64,000 nucleotides of DNA from Marinobacter sp. es.048 (GCF_900188435.1 NZ_FYFA01000001.1:1178001-1242000); one strand, 5' to 3'; counted from the first letter of the stretch, positions 1 through 11,258 are shown. Notes: a model not told the origin generated them from the letters alone. A program made the numbers and translations.

Positions 1-1115
1 TCCTTGCACTCGCAGACGGAAGCCTGTTCTACGGCAGCGCCATTGGCGCCGACGGAGAAACCAGCGGTGAAGTGGTGTTCAACACCGCCATGACCGGCTA
101 CCAGGAAATCCTGACCGACCCGTCCTACTCCCGCCAGATCGTTACCCTGACTTACCCGCACATCGGCAACACCGGTGTGAACGAAGAAGACATCGAGTCA
201 GACCGAATCCAGGCCGCCGGCCTGATCATCCGCGATCTGCCTCTGCTGGCCAGTAGCTGGCGCAGTAAGGGAACCCTGGACGACTACCTGCGAAGCAACA
301 ACATTGTTGGGATCGCCGACATTGATACCCGCCGCCTGACTCGCATCCTCCGGGACAAAGGCTCCCAGAACGGCGCCATCGTTGCCGGCGAAAATGCCAC
401 CGCCGAGCGGGCGCTGGAACTCGCCAAAGCGTTCCCCGGCCTCAAGGGCATGGATCTGGCGAAAGAAGTTACCTCCGACAAGATCTGGTCCTGGAAGGAG
501 ACCGAGTGGACCCTGGGCGAGGGTTATGGTGAGCGGGAGGAATCACGGTTGAAGGTGGTTGCCTGGGATTACGGTGTCAAGCTGAACATCCTGCGCATGC
601 TCGCCTCTCGCGGCTGCGACATCACCGTGGTGCCGGCGCAGACTCCGGCCTCCGAAGTGCTGGCGATGAATCCGGACGGTGTGTTCCTGTCCAACGGCCC
701 CGGGGATCCTGAGCCCTGTGATTATGCCATCACTGCTATTAAGGAAGTGCTGGAAACCGAGATCCCGGTGTTTGGTATCTGCCTGGGTCACCAGTTGCTG
801 GCCCTGGCCAGCGGTGCCAGGACCATGAAGATGGGCCACGGCCACCACGGTGCCAACCATCCGGTTCAGGACATCGCCAAGGGCACCGTGATGATCACCA
901 GCCAGAACCACGGGTTTGCCGTGGATGAGGCAACTCTGCCGGCCAATGTCGAGGCGACTCACAAGTCCCTGTTTGACGGCACCCTGCAGGGCATTCGCCG
1001 GACCGACAAGCCGGCCTACAGCTTCCAGGGCCATCCGGAAGCCAGCCCCGGCCCCCATGATGTGACCCCGCTGTTTGACGAGTTTATCCGCCTGATGGAG
1101 GCGCGATCGGCCTGA
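1..1115 (+). CDS. carA: Carbamoyl-phosphate synthase small (glutaminase) subunit, 5' end missing
   Basis: This subunit hydrolyses glutamine and passes ammonia to CarB for carbamoyl phosphate synthesis, feeding pyrimidine and arginine production. The reading frame is already open at base 3 (reads [11 protein letters not shown]), so the true start lies just before the window; 370 codons are visible against a usual length of about 375-380. The N-terminal half is the CPSase small-chain domain ([11 protein letters not shown]). The C-terminal half is a class I glutamine amidotransferase with the nucleophile Cys in GICLGHQ and the His/Glu pair in GHPEASPGP. carB follows after 80 bp, as usual. Identification is firm; only the start is unseen. 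Confidence 0.97.
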   Translation, partial: LALADGSLFYGSAIGADGETSGEVVFNTAMTGYQEILTDPSYSRQIVTLTYPHIGNTGVNEEDIESDRIQAAGLIIRDLPLLASSWRSKGTLDDYLRSNNIVGIADIDTRRLTRILRDKGSQNGAIVAGENATAERALELAKAFPGLKGMDLAKEVTSDKIWSWKETEWTLGEGYGEREESRLKVVAWDYGVKLNILRMLASRGCDITVVPAQTPASEVLAMNPDGVFLSNGPGDPEPCDYAITAIKEVLETEIPVFGICLGHQLLALASGARTMKMGHGHHGANHPVQDIAKGTVMITSQNHGFAVDEATLPANVEATHKSLFDGTLQGIRRTDKPAYSFQGHPEASPGPHDVTPLFDEFIRLMEARSA

Positions 1116-1195
1116 GACCGATCGCCACGGAAAACTCACGGGCGCCGCGTGTTGCGCTGCCAGAATTCAAAAGTTGCTGACAGGTTTACCAAGAC

Positions 1196-4100
1196 ATGCC
1201 AAAACGTACCGACATCCAAAGCATCCTGATCCTGGGCGCCGGCCCCATCGTGATCGGGCAGGCGTGCGAGTTTGATTACTCCGGAGCCCAGGCCTGCAAG
1301 GCGCTGCGCGAAGAGGGTTACCGGGTTATTCTGGTCAACTCCAACCCGGCAACCATCATGACCGACCCGGTCATGGCCGATGCTACCTACATCGAGCCGA
1401 TCACCTGGAAGACCGTAGAGAAAATCATCGAGAAAGAGCAGCCGGACGCGCTGCTGCCCACCATGGGCGGCCAGACCGCGCTGAACTGCGCCCTGGACCT
1501 GGAACGCCACGGCATCCTGGAAAAGCACAGCGTGGAAATGATCGGCGCCAACGCCGACACCATTGATAAAGCCGAAGACCGGGACCGCTTCGACAAGGCC
1601 ATGAAGAAGATTGGCCTGGAGTGCCCGCGGGCCACCATCGCCCACTCGATGGAAGAAGCCTGGAAAGTGGCCGACGACATCGGCTTTCCGTGCATCATCC
1701 GCCCGTCCTTCACCATGGGCGGCTCCGGTGGCGGTATTGCCTACAACCGCGACGAATTCGAGGAAATCTGTACCCGGGGGCTGGACCTGTCTCCGACCAA
1801 CGAGCTGCTGATCGACGAGTCCCTGATCGGCTGGAAAGAGTACGAGATGGAAGTTGTCCGTGACAAGAACGACAACTGCATCATTGTCTGCGCCATCGAG
1901 AACTTCGACGCCATGGGCGTACACACCGGTGATTCCATCACCGTGGCGCCGGCCCAGACCCTCACCGACAAGGAATACCAGATCATGCGGAACGCCTCCC
2001 TGGCGGTCCTGCGTGAAATCGGTGTGGAAACCGGCGGCTCCAACGTCCAGTTCGGTATCAATCCGGACACCGGCCGCATGGTGGTGATCGAGATGAACCC
2101 CCGGGTGTCCCGCTCCTCGGCGCTGGCCTCCAAGGCCACCGGCTTCCCGATCGCCAAAGTCGCGGCCAAACTGGCGGTAGGTTACACCCTGGACGAGCTG
2201 CGCAATGAAATCACCGGTGGCGTCACCCCGGCCTCGTTCGAGCCGTCCATCGACTACGTGGTCACCAAGATTCCCCGCTTCACCTTCGAGAAATTCCCCC
2301 AGGCCGACGCCCGCCTGACCACCCAGATGAAATCTGTGGGTGAGGTCATGGCCATCGGCCGGACCTTCCAGGAATCCCTGCAGAAAGCCCTGCGGGGCCT
2401 GGAAGTGGGTTCCGAAGGATTTGATGAGAAACTGGAAGACCTCAGTTCCCAGGACTCCCAGGAAACCCTGACCCGCGAACTGAACGTGCCCGGCGCTGAC
2501 CGCATCTGGTACATCGGCGACGCCTTCCGGGCCGGCCTGAGCGTGGATGACTTGCATCAGCACACCCACGTGGACCCCTGGTACCTGGTACAGATCGAGG
2601 ACCTGATCAGGGAAGAGCAGGCGCTGAAGAGTGCCGGCAAGGCCGACATCGACCAGGCCACCCTGTTCCGCCTCAAGCGCAAGGGTTTCTCCGACGCCCG
2701 CCTGGCGAAACTGCTGGGCATCTCCGAGGTGAGCCTGCGCAAGCTGCGACACGATCTGGATATCCGCCCTGTATACAAGCGCGTGGATACCTGCGCCGCC
2801 GAGTTTGCCTCCGACACCGCCTACATGTACTCCACCTATGAGGAAGAGTGCGAAGCGGATGCCAGTGATCGCGAGAAAATCGTGGTGATCGGGGGCGGCC
2901 CCAACCGGATCGGCCAGGGCATCGAATTCGATTACTGCTGTGTGCATGCGGCCCTGGCCATGCGTGAAGACGGCTATGAAACCATCATGATCAACTGCAA
3001 CCCGGAGACCGTGTCGACCGATTACGACACCTCGGACCGGTTGTACTTTGAGCCGATCACTCTGGAAGACGTGCTGGAAATCATTCACGTCGAAAAGCCC
3101 AAGGGCGTGATCGTGCAGTACGGCGGCCAGACCCCGCTGAAACTGGCCCGCGGCCTGGAAGCGGCCGGCGTGCCCATCATTGGCACCAGCCCGGACGCCA
3201 TCGACCGTGCCGAGGACCGTGAGCGGTTCCAGCAGATGATCACCCGCCTGGGCCTGAAGCAGCCGGAAAACGCCACCGTGCGCAGTCACGAGGAAGGCAT
3301 CCTGGCGGCCCGGGAAATCGGCTATCCGCTGGTGGTGCGCCCGTCCTACGTGCTGGGTGGCCGGGCCATGGAAATCGTGTACGACGAGGAAGAGCTGGTG
3401 CGCTACATGCGCAACGCCGTGCTGGTCTCCAACGACAGCCCGGTGCTGCTGGACCACTTCCTGAACGCTGCCATCGAGGTGGACATCGACGCCATCTCCG
3501 ACGGCAAAGACGTGGTGATTGGCGGCATCATGCAGCACATCGAGCAGGCCGGCGTGCATTCCGGCGACTCCGCCTGTTCATTGCCGCCGTACACGCTGTC
3601 CCAGCAGGTTCAGGACGAGATGCGCGATGCCGTCAAGAAGATGGCCATTGAGCTGGATGTAATCGGCCTGATGAACGTGCAGCTGGCCTGGCAGGACGGC
3701 GAAATCTACGTGATCGAAGTGAACCCGCGGGCGTCCCGGACCGTGCCGTTCGTGTCCAAGGCCATTGGCGTCTCCCTGGCCAAGGTGGCGGCCCGGGTGA
3801 TGGCTGGCAAGACCCTCAAAGAGCTGGAGTTCACCCAGGAAATCATCCCGCGCTACTACGCGGTGAAAGAGTCGGTGTTCCCGTTCAACAAGTTCCCGGC
3901 TGTGGATCCGATCCTGGGGCCGGAAATGAAGTCTACCGGTGAGGTCATGGGCCTGGGTGACAGCTTTGATGAGGCCTTTGCCAAAGCCGCACTTGCTATT
4001 GGTGAGCGCCTGCCGGCCAAGGGCACTGCGTTCATGTCAGTACGGGATGTCGACAAACCGGGCGCCGCGAAAGTTGCCCGCGATCTGGTTGAGGCCGGTT

Positions 4101-4414
4101 TCAAGCTCGTGGCCACAACAGGTACCGCCAAGGCCCTGAGAGAGGCCGGAATCGAGGTTGATCGGGTGAACAAGGTCCGTGAGGGTCGTCCGCATATCGT
4201 GGATGCCATCAAAAACGGTCAGGTTCAGCTGATCATCAATACCACTGAAGGTCGCAAGGCGATTTCCGATTCGGCCCAGATTCGCCAGTCGGCATTGCAG
4301 ACCAAGGTAACCTACACAACAACACTGGCAGGCGGCGAAGCCTTTTGCCGGGCCATCAAGTTCGGCCCGGAGCGCACTGTACGCCGCCTCCAGGATCTTC
4401 ACGCAGGAAAGTAA
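1196..4414 (+). CDS. carB: Carbamoyl-phosphate synthase large subunit
   Basis: CarB makes carbamoyl phosphate from bicarbonate, ammonia delivered by CarA, and two ATP. The 1072-residue length is normal. Two homologous halves each hold a pre-ATP-grasp and an ATP-grasp domain (repeated GAGPIVIGQ / [10 protein letters not shown] starts near residues 14 and 563, and [12 protein letters not shown] / [12 protein letters not shown] metal-binding segments). An oligomerisation region lies between them. The last 130 residues or so form the MGS-like allosteric domain ([13 protein letters not shown]). The ATG at 1196 begins [11 protein letters not shown], the standard N-terminus. greA begins 4 bp after its stop, so carA-carB-greA is probably one transcript. 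Confidence 0.98.
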   Translation: MPKRTDIQSILILGAGPIVIGQACEFDYSGAQACKALREEGYRVILVNSNPATIMTDPVMADATYIEPITWKTVEKIIEKEQPDALLPTMGGQTALNCALDLERHGILEKHSVEMIGANADTIDKAEDRDRFDKAMKKIGLECPRATIAHSMEEAWKVADDIGFPCIIRPSFTMGGSGGGIAYNRDEFEEICTRGLDLSPTNELLIDESLIGWKEYEMEVVRDKNDNCIIVCAIENFDAMGVHTGDSITVAPAQTLTDKEYQIMRNASLAVLREIGVETGGSNVQFGINPDTGRMVVIEMNPRVSRSSALASKATGFPIAKVAAKLAVGYTLDELRNEITGGVTPASFEPSIDYVVTKIPRFTFEKFPQADARLTTQMKSVGEVMAIGRTFQESLQKALRGLEVGSEGFDEKLEDLSSQDSQETLTRELNVPGADRIWYIGDAFRAGLSVDDLHQHTHVDPWYLVQIEDLIREEQALKSAGKADIDQATLFRLKRKGFSDARLAKLLGISEVSLRKLRHDLDIRPVYKRVDTCAAEFASDTAYMYSTYEEECEADASDREKIVVIGGGPNRIGQGIEFDYCCVHAALAMREDGYETIMINCNPETVSTDYDTSDRLYFEPITLEDVLEIIHVEKPKGVIVQYGGQTPLKLARGLEAAGVPIIGTSPDAIDRAEDRERFQQMITRLGLKQPENATVRSHEEGILAAREIGYPLVVRPSYVLGGRAMEIVYDEEELVRYMRNAVLVSNDSPVLLDHFLNAAIEVDIDAISDGKDVVIGGIMQHIEQAGVHSGDSACSLPPYTLSQQVQDEMRDAVKKMAIELDVIGLMNVQLAWQDGEIYVIEVNPRASRTVPFVSKAIGVSLAKVAARVMAGKTLKELEFTQEIIPRYYAVKESVFPFNKFPAVDPILGPEMKSTGEVMGLGDSFDEAFAKAALAIGERLPAKGTAFMSVRDVDKPGAAKVARDLVEAGFKLVATTGTAKALREAGIEVDRVNKVREGRPHIVDAIKNGQVQLIINTTEGRKAISDSAQIRQSALQTKVTYTTTLAGGEAFCRAIKFGPERTVRRLQDLHAGK

Positions 4415-4418
4415 GACT

Positions 4419-4898
4419 ATGGCTGACAGAGTACCGATGACAAAGGCGGGCGAGAGCCGCCTCCGCGAGGAGCTTCAAAAGCTGAAGTCCGAAGATCGCC
4501 CCCGTGTTATTGCGGCGATTGCCGACGCCCGTGAGCACGGCGACCTGAAAGAGAACGCTGAATACCATGCTGCCCGCGAGCAGCAGAGCTTTATTGAAGG
4601 CCGGATCCAGGAAATCGAGGGCAAGCTTTCTGCCGCTCAGGTTATCGATGTGACCACCATGGAGAACACCGGCAGGGTGATCTTCGGTACCACGGTGCAC
4701 CTGCTTAACATGGATACCGACGAACAGGTCACCTACAAGATCGTTGGCGAGGATGAGGCGGATATCAAGGCAGGGAAACTGTCGATCTCCTCACCCATTG
4801 CCAGGGCGCTGGTCGGCAAGAGCGAGGGCGATGTGGTCGCAATTCGCGTACCTTCCGGTACTGTGGAATACGAGATTGAGCAGGTCGAATACGTCTGA
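4419..4898 (+). CDS. greA: Transcript cleavage factor GreA
   Basis: GreA enters the secondary channel of backtracked RNA polymerase and stimulates cleavage of the transcript 3' end. The 159-residue product has the usual layout: an N-terminal antiparallel coiled coil with the acidic tip ([17 protein letters not shown]) and a C-terminal FKBP-like domain ending in [13 protein letters not shown]. It follows carB by 4 bp, an arrangement common in Pseudomonas and relatives, and is followed by a strong hairpin terminator at 4916-4951. Nothing unusual is seen. Confidence 0.97.
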   Translation: MADRVPMTKAGESRLREELQKLKSEDRPRVIAAIADAREHGDLKENAEYHAAREQQSFIEGRIQEIEGKLSAAQVIDVTTMENTGRVIFGTTVHLLNMDTDEQVTYKIVGEDEADIKAGKLSISSPIARALVGKSEGDVVAIRVPSGTVEYEIEQVEYV

Positions 4899-4914
4899 TT
4901 TAGTCTCTGGCAAA

Positions 4915-4951
4915 CAAAAAGCCGGCTCGGGTTTTCCCCAGCCGGCTTTTT
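4915..4951. terminator. Bidirectional terminator between greA and yhbY
   Basis: GCCGGCT (4921-4927) pairs with AGCCGGC (4940-4946). The stem is flanked by A5 on the left and T5 on the right, so it can end greA transcription rightward and yhbY transcription leftward. Confidence 0.85.
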
Positions 4952-4975
4952 ATTTCTGGAATCCTGAAGACCTGA

Positions 4976-5287
4976 TCAGTGCTTGTGGCGCAAAAGGTTG
5001 GAGAGCTTGGGGTTGGGCTTCTTGGCCCGACGCAGTATGACGGCGATCTTACCGATGGTCTGGACCAGTTCAGCGCCAGACGATTCGCACAGAGCCGTAA
5101 TCGCTTCGTGTCTGGTTTCCCGGTCCTGGCTCGCCACCTTGATCTTGATCAGTTCATGATCATTCAGTGCGCGCTCAAGTTCTTCCTGCAGCCCCTCGGA
5201 AAGTCCTTTGTCGCCAACAATGATGACGGGCTTGAGGTTGTGGGCAATGGCCCGGTATTCCCGGCGCTGTTCCGGTGAAAGACTCAT
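4976..5287 (-). CDS. yhbY: Ribosome assembly RNA-binding protein YhbY (CRM domain)
   Basis: YhbY is a single CRS1-YhbY (CRM) domain protein that associates with pre-50S particles. The 103-residue protein begins MSLSPEQRREYRAIAH and shows the conserved KPVIIVGDKGLSEG, the helix with ELIKIKV, and a basic tail RRAKKPNPKL; length and motifs match the family. It is convergent with greA and divergent from ftsH. In many gammaproteobacteria rlmE lies between yhbY and ftsH, but here it does not (see findings). Confidence 0.95.
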   Translation of the reverse strand: MSLSPEQRREYRAIAHNLKPVIIVGDKGLSEGLQEELERALNDHELIKIKVASQDRETRHEAITALCESSGAELVQTIGKIAVILRRAKKPNPKLSNLLRHKH

Positions 5288-5672
5288 GATGTAATCTCTT
5301 TATCGGTGCAATTAACAAAAGGTCAGCGGCGGAAATGCTGACTTGAACGTATAATCCGGAGATTGTAACAGATCGTCCTTCTGTAAAAATGGCCGTTAAC
5401 ACGTATCAATGCGGGGCAGCGAGCGGAAGGAACCAACCCACCGGACAGGGGTCAAAATGTTCGTGGAAATGGAGCAGTATTCAGGGTTGCTGTTGTAATT
5501 TCAGATATGGCGCCCAATATGAAGGATAAGGCGACTCTTCATTGAAAAACTGTGTGCCGCGCGTGGCCGATACGGATGGGCCGTTTCTGGTGGACGGGCG
5601 TACAATTGGTGTAAGGTGTCGGAAAAGGGTGCTTTGCGAAAGGTTAACCCTACAATTCACAGGTGATGATCC
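5288..5672. other. Intergenic region yhbY/ftsH without rlmE
   Basis: This 385 bp spacer between divergent yhbY and ftsH should hold the promoters of both. A perfect TATAAT sits at 5350-5355 but has no matching -35. I find no open frame or residual motif of the RlmE methyltransferase, and no RNA gene. Confidence 0.5.
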
Positions 5673-7616
5673 TTGAACGATATGGCAAAAAATCTGGTTC
5701 TCTGGCTAATTATAGCCGCCGTGCTGCTGATGGTGTTTCAGAACTTTTCTCCCACCACCACCGGCCAACAAGTCAACTATTCCCAGTTTGTGGAGATGGT
5801 CCAGGAAGGCCAGGTCCGTCAGGTCACAATCGATGGGTTGCAGGTTCAGGGCACCCGTGGTGACGGCTCCCAGTTCCAGACAATCCGTCCTCAGGTGTCT
5901 GACAACAAGCTGATGGACGATCTGCTCGCGAACAACGTTGAGGTTATCGGTAAAGAGCCTGAACGCCAGAGTCTGTGGACACAGTTGCTGGTAGCGGCGT
6001 TCCCGATACTGATCATCATCGCATTGTTTGTGTTCTTCATGCGCCAGATGCAGGGCGGAGGTGGCGGCAAAGGCCCCATGTCGTTCGGCAAGAGTAAAGC
6101 TCGCCTGATGAGTGAAGACCAGATAAAGACTACCTTCGCCGATGTGGCCGGTGTTGATGAGGCCAAGGAAGACGTCAAGGAGCTGGTGGATTTCCTGCGC
6201 GACCCCAGCAAATTCCAGCGTCTGGGTGGCAGCATTCCCAAGGGCGTTCTGATGGTCGGTCAGCCGGGTACCGGTAAGACCCTGCTCGCCAAGGCCATTG
6301 CCGGCGAAGCCAAGGTACCGTTCTTCTCCATCTCCGGTTCCGACTTTGTCGAAATGTTTGTGGGCGTGGGTGCATCCCGTGTTCGTGACATGTTCGAGCA
6401 GGCCAAAAAGCAGAGCCCGTGCATCATCTTTATCGACGAGATCGATGCGGTCGGTCGTCACCGTGGTGCCGGTATGGGCGGTGGCCATGACGAGCGTGAA
6501 CAGACCCTGAACCAGCTGCTGGTTGAGATGGACGGTTTTGAAGGTAACGAAGGCGTTATCGTTATTGCCGCGACCAACCGTCCCGACGTTCTCGACCCGG
6601 CACTGTTGCGTCCGGGGCGTTTCGACCGCCAGGTTGTAGTCGGTCTTCCAGACATCATTGGTCGTGAGCAGATCCTCAAGGTGCACATGAAGAAAGTGCC
6701 CCTGGCTGACGGTGTTGAGCCGGTTCTGATTGCTCGCGGCACGCCCGGATTCTCCGGTGCGGACCTTGCCAACCTGGTGAACGAGGCAGCACTTTTTGCG
6801 GCCCGTCGCAACCAGCGTCTGGTGTCGATGGAAGAGTTCGAGCTCGCGAAAGACAAGATCATGATGGGCGCCGAGCGCAAGTCCATGGTGATGAGCGAGA
6901 AGGAAAAGCGGAACACCGCTTACCACGAGTCTGGCCACGCGATTGTTGGTCGGCTGATGCCGGAACATGATCCGGTCTACAAGGTGAGCATTATTCCGCG
7001 CGGTCGCGCTCTGGGTGTCACGATGTTCCTCCCCGAAGAGGACAAGTACAGCCACAGCAAGCGTTTCCTGATCAGCTCGATTTGCAGCCTGTTTGGTGGC
7101 CGCATTGCCGAAGAGCTGACGCTAGGCTTTGACGGTGTCACAACCGGTGCTTCGAACGATATCGAGCGGGCGACCAGTCTGGCGCGGAACATGGTGACCC
7201 GCTGGGGGCTGTCCGAGAAGCTTGGACCTCTGCAGTACGATACTGACAGTGAAGAGCCGTTTCTGGGCCGGTCTGCTGGCCAGTCCCAGACTGTGTATTC
7301 ACCGGAAACGGCCCAGCGTATTGATGAGGAAGTCCGTAACATCATCGACAGCTGCTACGAGAAAGCCAAGCAGATTCTGGTTGATAACCGGGACAAGCTG
7401 GACTTGATGGCCGATGCTCTCATGAAGTACGAAACCATTGATCGTCATCAGATTGATGACATCATGGAAGGCCGGGCACCTCGCCCGCCTAAAGGTTGGG
7501 GCGACAGCGGTCCCGCTGGGGGTGTAAAGGCCGACGAGCCTGAGGCAGCTCCGGAGCCGAAGGCGTCTGACGACGGTCGCCATCCCGGTGTAGGCCGGCC
7601 GGCAGGAGAGCACTGA
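5673..7616 (+). CDS. ftsH: ATP-dependent zinc metalloprotease FtsH
   Basis: FtsH is a hexameric inner-membrane AAA+ protease that degrades misassembled membrane proteins and short-lived regulators. Two membrane segments (about 6-23 and 104-123) enclose a periplasmic domain. The AAA domain follows with Walker A GQPGTGKT (196-203), Walker B IIFIDE (251-256) and the second region of homology, then the zinc site HESGH (418-422). The C-terminus is a flexible Pro/Ala/Glu-rich tail. The TTG at 5673 (MNDMAKNL) is chosen because AGGTG at 5661-5665 is 7 nt upstream. The ATG at 5682 (MAKNL, the E. coli start) is the alternative, but lies 16 nt from that site. Confidence 0.96.
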   Translation: MNDMAKNLVLWLIIAAVLLMVFQNFSPTTTGQQVNYSQFVEMVQEGQVRQVTIDGLQVQGTRGDGSQFQTIRPQVSDNKLMDDLLANNVEVIGKEPERQSLWTQLLVAAFPILIIIALFVFFMRQMQGGGGGKGPMSFGKSKARLMSEDQIKTTFADVAGVDEAKEDVKELVDFLRDPSKFQRLGGSIPKGVLMVGQPGTGKTLLAKAIAGEAKVPFFSISGSDFVEMFVGVGASRVRDMFEQAKKQSPCIIFIDEIDAVGRHRGAGMGGGHDEREQTLNQLLVEMDGFEGNEGVIVIAATNRPDVLDPALLRPGRFDRQVVVGLPDIIGREQILKVHMKKVPLADGVEPVLIARGTPGFSGADLANLVNEAALFAARRNQRLVSMEEFELAKDKIMMGAERKSMVMSEKEKRNTAYHESGHAIVGRLMPEHDPVYKVSIIPRGRALGVTMFLPEEDKYSHSKRFLISSICSLFGGRIAEELTLGFDGVTTGASNDIERATSLARNMVTRWGLSEKLGPLQYDTDSEEPFLGRSAGQSQTVYSPETAQRIDEEVRNIIDSCYEKAKQILVDNRDKLDLMADALMKYETIDRHQIDDIMEGRAPRPPKGWGDSGPAGGVKADEPEAAPEPKASDDGRHPGVGRPAGEH

Positions 7617-7656
7617 CGGCGAGTCCTCCGGACAGAAAAAATTGGATAGTCCCCTG

Positions 7657-7688
7657 CGCCGCCCGGATTCCGGGCGGCGTTTGTTTTT
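7657..7688 (+). terminator. Terminator after ftsH
   Basis: A perfect 10-bp GC stem (7657-7666 with 7670-7679) and a 3-nt loop are followed by TTTGTTTTTG. It lies between ftsH and folP, so folP-glmM may be read through or started separately. Confidence 0.8.
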
Positions 7689-7710
7689 GTCATTGTAAAA
7701 AAGGTTTGCC

Positions 7711-8541
7711 ATGAAAATGAATTTTGCCGGTCGGGAACTGGATATGTCCCGTTGCCACGTGATGGGGGTTTTGAATGTAACGCCGGATTCCTTTTCCGAT
7801 GGCGGCCAATTTAACCGGCCGGATGCGGCTCTCGTCCGGGCAAGGCAGATGGTTGACGACGGAGCCACGTTTATCGACATCGGTGGTGAATCCACGAGGC
7901 CCGGTGCGACACCCGTGTCGGTGCAGGAAGAGCTGGACCGGGTGTGCCCGGTGGTTGAGGCAGCAGCCCGGGAGCTCGACGCGGTCATCTCGGTAGATAC
8001 CAGTGCGCCGGAAGTGATGGCAGAGACGGCAAAACTCGGGGCAGGCCTGATCAATGATGTGCGGGCCCTGCAGCGTGAAGGTGCACCGGAAGTGGCGGCA
8101 AAAGCGGGCATCCCGGTGTGCATCATGCATATCCAGGGCGAGCCGGACACCATGCAGGATAGGCCGGAGTACCGGTCCGTGCGCCGGGAGGTCAGTGCTT
8201 TCCTGACCGAGCGTATCCGTGTTGCAGAGCGCGCCGGTATTCGGCCTGAAAACATTCTTCTCGACCCCGGCTTCGGTTTTGGTAAAAGCCTGGAGCACAA
8301 CCTGCAGTTGTTGGCCTCGCTCGAGCAGATGCATATCCTGGGGCATCCAATGCTGGTTGGCGTTTCGAGGAAGTCCATGCTGGGCCACATCACGGGCCGG
8401 GAGGTGAATGAAAGGTTGCCTGCGAGCCTTGCGGCCGCGACAATAGCCGCCATGAAGGGTGCCAGTATTATTCGTGTGCACGATGTCAGGGAAACAGTGG
8501 ACGCCATCCGTGTGGTGGCGGCAGTGAAGGAGGCAGGTTAA
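7711..8541 (+). CDS. folP: Dihydropteroate synthase
   Basis: FolP condenses p-aminobenzoate with dihydropterin pyrophosphate in folate synthesis and is the sulfonamide target. The 276-residue TIM barrel shows the signature [15 protein letters not shown] near residue 16, the pterin/pyrophosphate loop [11 protein letters not shown] near residue 55, LDPGFGFGK, and GVSRKSML. Its stop overlaps the glmM start by one base (TAATG), the usual ftsH-folP-glmM arrangement and a sign of translational coupling. Confidence 0.97.
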   Translation: MKMNFAGRELDMSRCHVMGVLNVTPDSFSDGGQFNRPDAALVRARQMVDDGATFIDIGGESTRPGATPVSVQEELDRVCPVVEAAARELDAVISVDTSAPEVMAETAKLGAGLINDVRALQREGAPEVAAKAGIPVCIMHIQGEPDTMQDRPEYRSVRREVSAFLTERIRVAERAGIRPENILLDPGFGFGKSLEHNLQLLASLEQMHILGHPMLVGVSRKSMLGHITGREVNERLPASLAAATIAAMKGASIIRVHDVRETVDAIRVVAAVKEAG

Positions 8542-9884
8542 TGTCCGAGAGAAAGTACTTCGGTACGGACGGTATTCGCGGGCGCGTTGGTGAATTTCCG
8601 ATAACGCCGGAATTCATGCTCAAACTGGGTTGGGCTGCGGGCCAGGCCTTCAAGCGTGATGGTCAGCGCAACAGCGTCCTGATTGGCAAGGATACCCGGC
8701 TTTCCGGTTACATGTTCGAGTCGGCCCTGGAGGCGGGCCTTGCGGCGTCGGGCGTTGATGTAAAACTGCTCGGCCCGATGCCGACACCGGCGATCGCCTA
8801 CCTGACCCGCACCTTCCGCGCTTCGGCCGGCATTGTTATCAGCGCCTCCCACAATCCCCACCATGACAATGGCATCAAGTTCTTCTCTGCTGCCGGCACC
8901 AAGCTGGACGACGCTCTGGAAGCCGAGATTGAACGCTGGCTGGACAAACCAATTGAGGTATGTGGTCCGACTGAGCTGGGCAAGGCCTCCCGTGTGGACG
9001 ATGCGCCGGGCCGGTACGTGGAATTCTGCAAGAGCACCGTTCCCAACGAGTTCACCCTCGACGGCATGAAGATCGTGCTGGATTGTGCCCACGGGGCTAC
9101 CTACCACGTGGCGCCGAAGGTGTTTCGTGAGCTTGGCGCCAAAGTGTCGGTAATCGGTGCCGACCCCGATGGTCTTAATATCAACCTGAACGTCGGCTCC
9201 ACGCATCTCGAGGCCCTCAAGGCTGCAGTGGTCGAAAAAGGCGCCGATCTGGGTATCGCTTTCGATGGTGATGGCGATCGGGTTCTGATGGTGGACCGGG
9301 GCGGATCTGAAGTGGACGGCGATGAGCTGCTCTATGTGATTGCCTCCCAGCGCTTTGCAGAGGATCGCCTTAAAGGCGGGGTGGTCGGGACGCTGATGAC
9401 CAACCTTGGCGTTGAGCTCGCCCTGAATGAAATCGGCATTGAGTTCGAGCGCGCAAAAGTCGGCGACCGCTATGTGATGGAACGCCTCATTGCGAACAAC
9501 TGGGTACTGGGTGGCGAAGGGTCTGGCCACATGGTTATCCGCGACTGCACCAGCACCGGCGATGGTATTGTTTCGGCGCTGCAGGTTCTGCTTTCAGTGT
9601 GGAAGTCCGGGAAAACGCTTTCGGATCTGCGGCAGGGAATGAGCAAGCTCCCCCAGAAAATGATCAACGTTCGGGTGGCGCAACGTTTCGATCCGTTCAG
9701 TCGTGATGATATCGTGGCTGCGGTGCGCAAGGCCGAAACCGAGCTGGGCAGTTCCGGCAGGATTCTGTTGAGAGCCTCTGGCACAGAACCGCTGATCCGT
9801 GTGATGGCGGAGGGGCAGGACGCCAGCGAGATTCTTCGGGTAGTCGAGGAGCTGGCAAAAGTTGTGGAGAAATCCACTGCTTAA
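8541..9884 (+). CDS. glmM: Phosphoglucosamine mutase
   Basis: GlmM converts glucosamine-6-phosphate to glucosamine-1-phosphate for UDP-GlcNAc, peptidoglycan and LPS synthesis. The 447-residue protein has the four-domain alpha-phosphohexomutase layout: active-site phosphoserine in SASHNP (Ser103), metal loop FDGDGDR near 245, sugar-binding GEGSGH near 325 and phosphate-binding [12 protein letters not shown] near 412. It is coupled to folP by a one-base overlap. Confidence 0.97.
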   Translation: MSERKYFGTDGIRGRVGEFPITPEFMLKLGWAAGQAFKRDGQRNSVLIGKDTRLSGYMFESALEAGLAASGVDVKLLGPMPTPAIAYLTRTFRASAGIVISASHNPHHDNGIKFFSAAGTKLDDALEAEIERWLDKPIEVCGPTELGKASRVDDAPGRYVEFCKSTVPNEFTLDGMKIVLDCAHGATYHVAPKVFRELGAKVSVIGADPDGLNINLNVGSTHLEALKAAVVEKGADLGIAFDGDGDRVLMVDRGGSEVDGDELLYVIASQRFAEDRLKGGVVGTLMTNLGVELALNEIGIEFERAKVGDRYVMERLIANNWVLGGEGSGHMVIRDCTSTGDGIVSALQVLLSVWKSGKTLSDLRQGMSKLPQKMINVRVAQRFDPFSRDDIVAAVRKAETELGSSGRILLRASGTEPLIRVMAEGQDASEILRVVEELAKVVEKSTA

Positions 9885-9902
9885 TTTTGTGTTTTCAGGC
9901 GG

Positions 9903-9931
9903 TTGTCTGCTGGGAGGGAGTACTGTATAGT
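9903..9931 (+). promoter_or_regulatory. Possible sigma70 promoter for tpiA-secG
   Basis: TTGTCT (9903-9908) and TATAGT (9926-9931) are separated by 17 bp just upstream of tpiA. GGGAGGG (9912-9918) and CCCTCCC (9935-9941) could also pair across the start region. Confidence 0.4.
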
Positions 9932-9959
9932 TCGCCCTCCCTCACGTTCGGGAACTGTT

Positions 9960-10718
9960 ATGCGTCGGAAGATCGTAGCCGGAAACTGGAAAATGAACGG
10001 GTCGAAAGACCTTGCACAAACGCTGGTAAGCGATGTGCGATCCCAGGTGGCTTCTCTTGATAATGGCGTTGAGGTTGTTATCATCCCTCCCGCCATTTAT
10101 GTCCCTGACGTGGTTGCCGGCGCAGGCGATACTCTGTCTGTTGGCGTTCAGAACGTGGGGCGGTATGGGTCCGGAGCCTACACCGGTGAGATTTCCGCGG
10201 ATATGGCTTTGGATCAGGGCTGTCAATACGCCTTGGTAGGTCACTCCGAGCGTCGCCAGCTTTTCGGTGAGACAGATGCAGTAGTGGCCGAAAAAGTGAG
10301 TCGCATTCTTGCTTCCGGTCTGCGGGCAATGGTCTGTGTCGGTGAAGCCCTGGAAGAACGCGAGGCGGGCCAAGCCGAGACCGTAGTTGCCTCTCAGGTA
10401 AAGGCGGGGCTGGCAACGGTCGCAAGCGATCAGTGGTCGCGGGTGGTGGTTGCCTATGAGCCGGTCTGGGCGATCGGAACTGGAAAAACCGCTACGGCGC
10501 AGGATGCGCAGGCGATGCACGCGTCGATCCGGCAGGTGCTTTCAGAAATGGGCGCGCCGGCCAATGAGATATCCCTGCTTTACGGGGGCAGCGTAAAAGC
10601 GGATAATGCAGCCGCTCTTTTTGCCGAGCCGGATATTGACGGCGGTTTGATCGGCGGAGCGTCGCTCAAAGCAGATGATTTTGTAAGTATTTGCCGGAGT
10701 GTTCCGGCGGGTACCTGA
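9960..10718 (+). CDS. tpiA: Triose-phosphate isomerase
   Basis: TpiA interconverts glyceraldehyde-3-phosphate and dihydroxyacetone phosphate. The 252-residue TIM barrel starts at ATG 9960 (MRRKIVAGNWKMNG, with the substrate-binding Asn/Lys). It keeps the catalytic His in VGHSERRQ, the catalytic Glu in AYEPVWAIGTGK (flexible loop 6) and the phosphate loop LYGGSVK. The frame is open 19 codons further upstream, but that stretch overlaps the putative promoter and has no family match. secG follows after 24 bp. Confidence 0.97.
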   Translation: MRRKIVAGNWKMNGSKDLAQTLVSDVRSQVASLDNGVEVVIIPPAIYVPDVVAGAGDTLSVGVQNVGRYGSGAYTGEISADMALDQGCQYALVGHSERRQLFGETDAVVAEKVSRILASGLRAMVCVGEALEEREAGQAETVVASQVKAGLATVASDQWSRVVVAYEPVWAIGTGKTATAQDAQAMHASIRQVLSEMGAPANEISLLYGGSVKADNAAALFAEPDIDGGLIGGASLKADDFVSICRSVPAGT

Positions 10719-10742
10719 ATTTAAAGGTTCGCGAGAGTCGTT

Positions 10743-11123
10743 ATGGATTGGGTAGAGACACTGGTAGTCGTTGTGCACGTGGTAATCGCGGTGGCGCTGG
10801 TGGGTCTGGTGCTGATCCAGCAGGGCAAGGGCGCAGATGCCGGCGCTGCCTTTGGTGGTGGTGCCTCGCAGACTGTGTTCGGTAGCCAGGGCAGCGGTAG
10901 CTTTCTGACCCGTTTCACGACCCTGCTCGCAGTGGTATTTTTTGTAACAAGTTTCTCGCTGGCGATTTTTGCCAAGCAGCGTGCCGAAGTGGCAGGCGAA
11001 GCCGGTATTCCTGTTGTTCAGGAATCCAGCAGTGCCGCTCCGGCTGATACCGCTGCTGACAACGGCGAAGCCGCAGCCAGCGAAGCCGAGGGTGGGGAGT
11101 CTGATCTCCCTGAGCTCGAGTAA
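10743..11123 (+). CDS. secG: Preprotein translocase subunit SecG
   Basis: SecG is the small SecYEG subunit that aids protein export across the inner membrane. The 126-residue protein has two membrane helices (about 4-23 and 55-77) separated by the conserved cytoplasmic loop LIQQGKGADAGAAFGGGAS. The tail is Ala/Glu-rich and poorly conserved, as in Pseudomonas. The tRNA-Leu gene begins 7 bp after its stop, as in many gammaproteobacteria, so the tRNA is probably cut from this transcript. Confidence 0.96.
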   Translation: MDWVETLVVVVHVVIAVALVGLVLIQQGKGADAGAAFGGGASQTVFGSQGSGSFLTRFTTLLAVVFFVTSFSLAIFAKQRAEVAGEAGIPVVQESSSAAPADTAADNGEAAASEAEGGESDLPELE

Positions 11124-11130
11124 GAATGTT

Positions 11131-11215
11131 GCCCGGGTGGTGAAACTGGTAGACACGCTATCTTGAGGGGGTAGTAGCGAAAGCTGTGCCGGTTCGAGTC
11201 CGGCCCCGGGCACCA
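11131..11215 (+). tRNA. tRNA-Leu(GAG)
   Basis: This is an 85-nt gene with CCA encoded. The acceptor stem is GCCCGGG (11131-11137) with CCCGGGC (11205-11211), discriminator A, then CCA at 11213-11215. The anticodon stem CTATC/GGTAG encloses TTGAGGG with anticodon GAG at 11165-11167, reading CUC/CUU. The long variable arm and the GGTTCGAGTCC T-arm fit a class II leucine tRNA. Confidence 0.96.
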
Positions 11216-11229
11216 TATTAGTAGAAAAA

Positions 11230-11258
11230 CGGCTTGGAGTTTCCAGGCCGTTTTTTTT
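11230..11258 (+). terminator. Terminator after tRNA-Leu
   Basis: A 9-bp stem, CGGCTTGGA (11230-11238) with TCCAGGCCG (11242-11250), is followed directly by eight T. It closes the tpiA-secG-tRNA unit. Confidence 0.88.

Noticed and set aside
1136..3559. An 807-codon open frame on the minus strand opposite carB
   Set aside because: Its composition (His/Gly/Val-rich, no domain) is that of the antisense of a high-GC gene; carB on the other strand is unambiguous.
5706..7055. A 449-codon minus-strand open frame opposite ftsH
   Set aside because: Antisense shadow; the translation is Thr/His/Asn-rich without a fold-like pattern.
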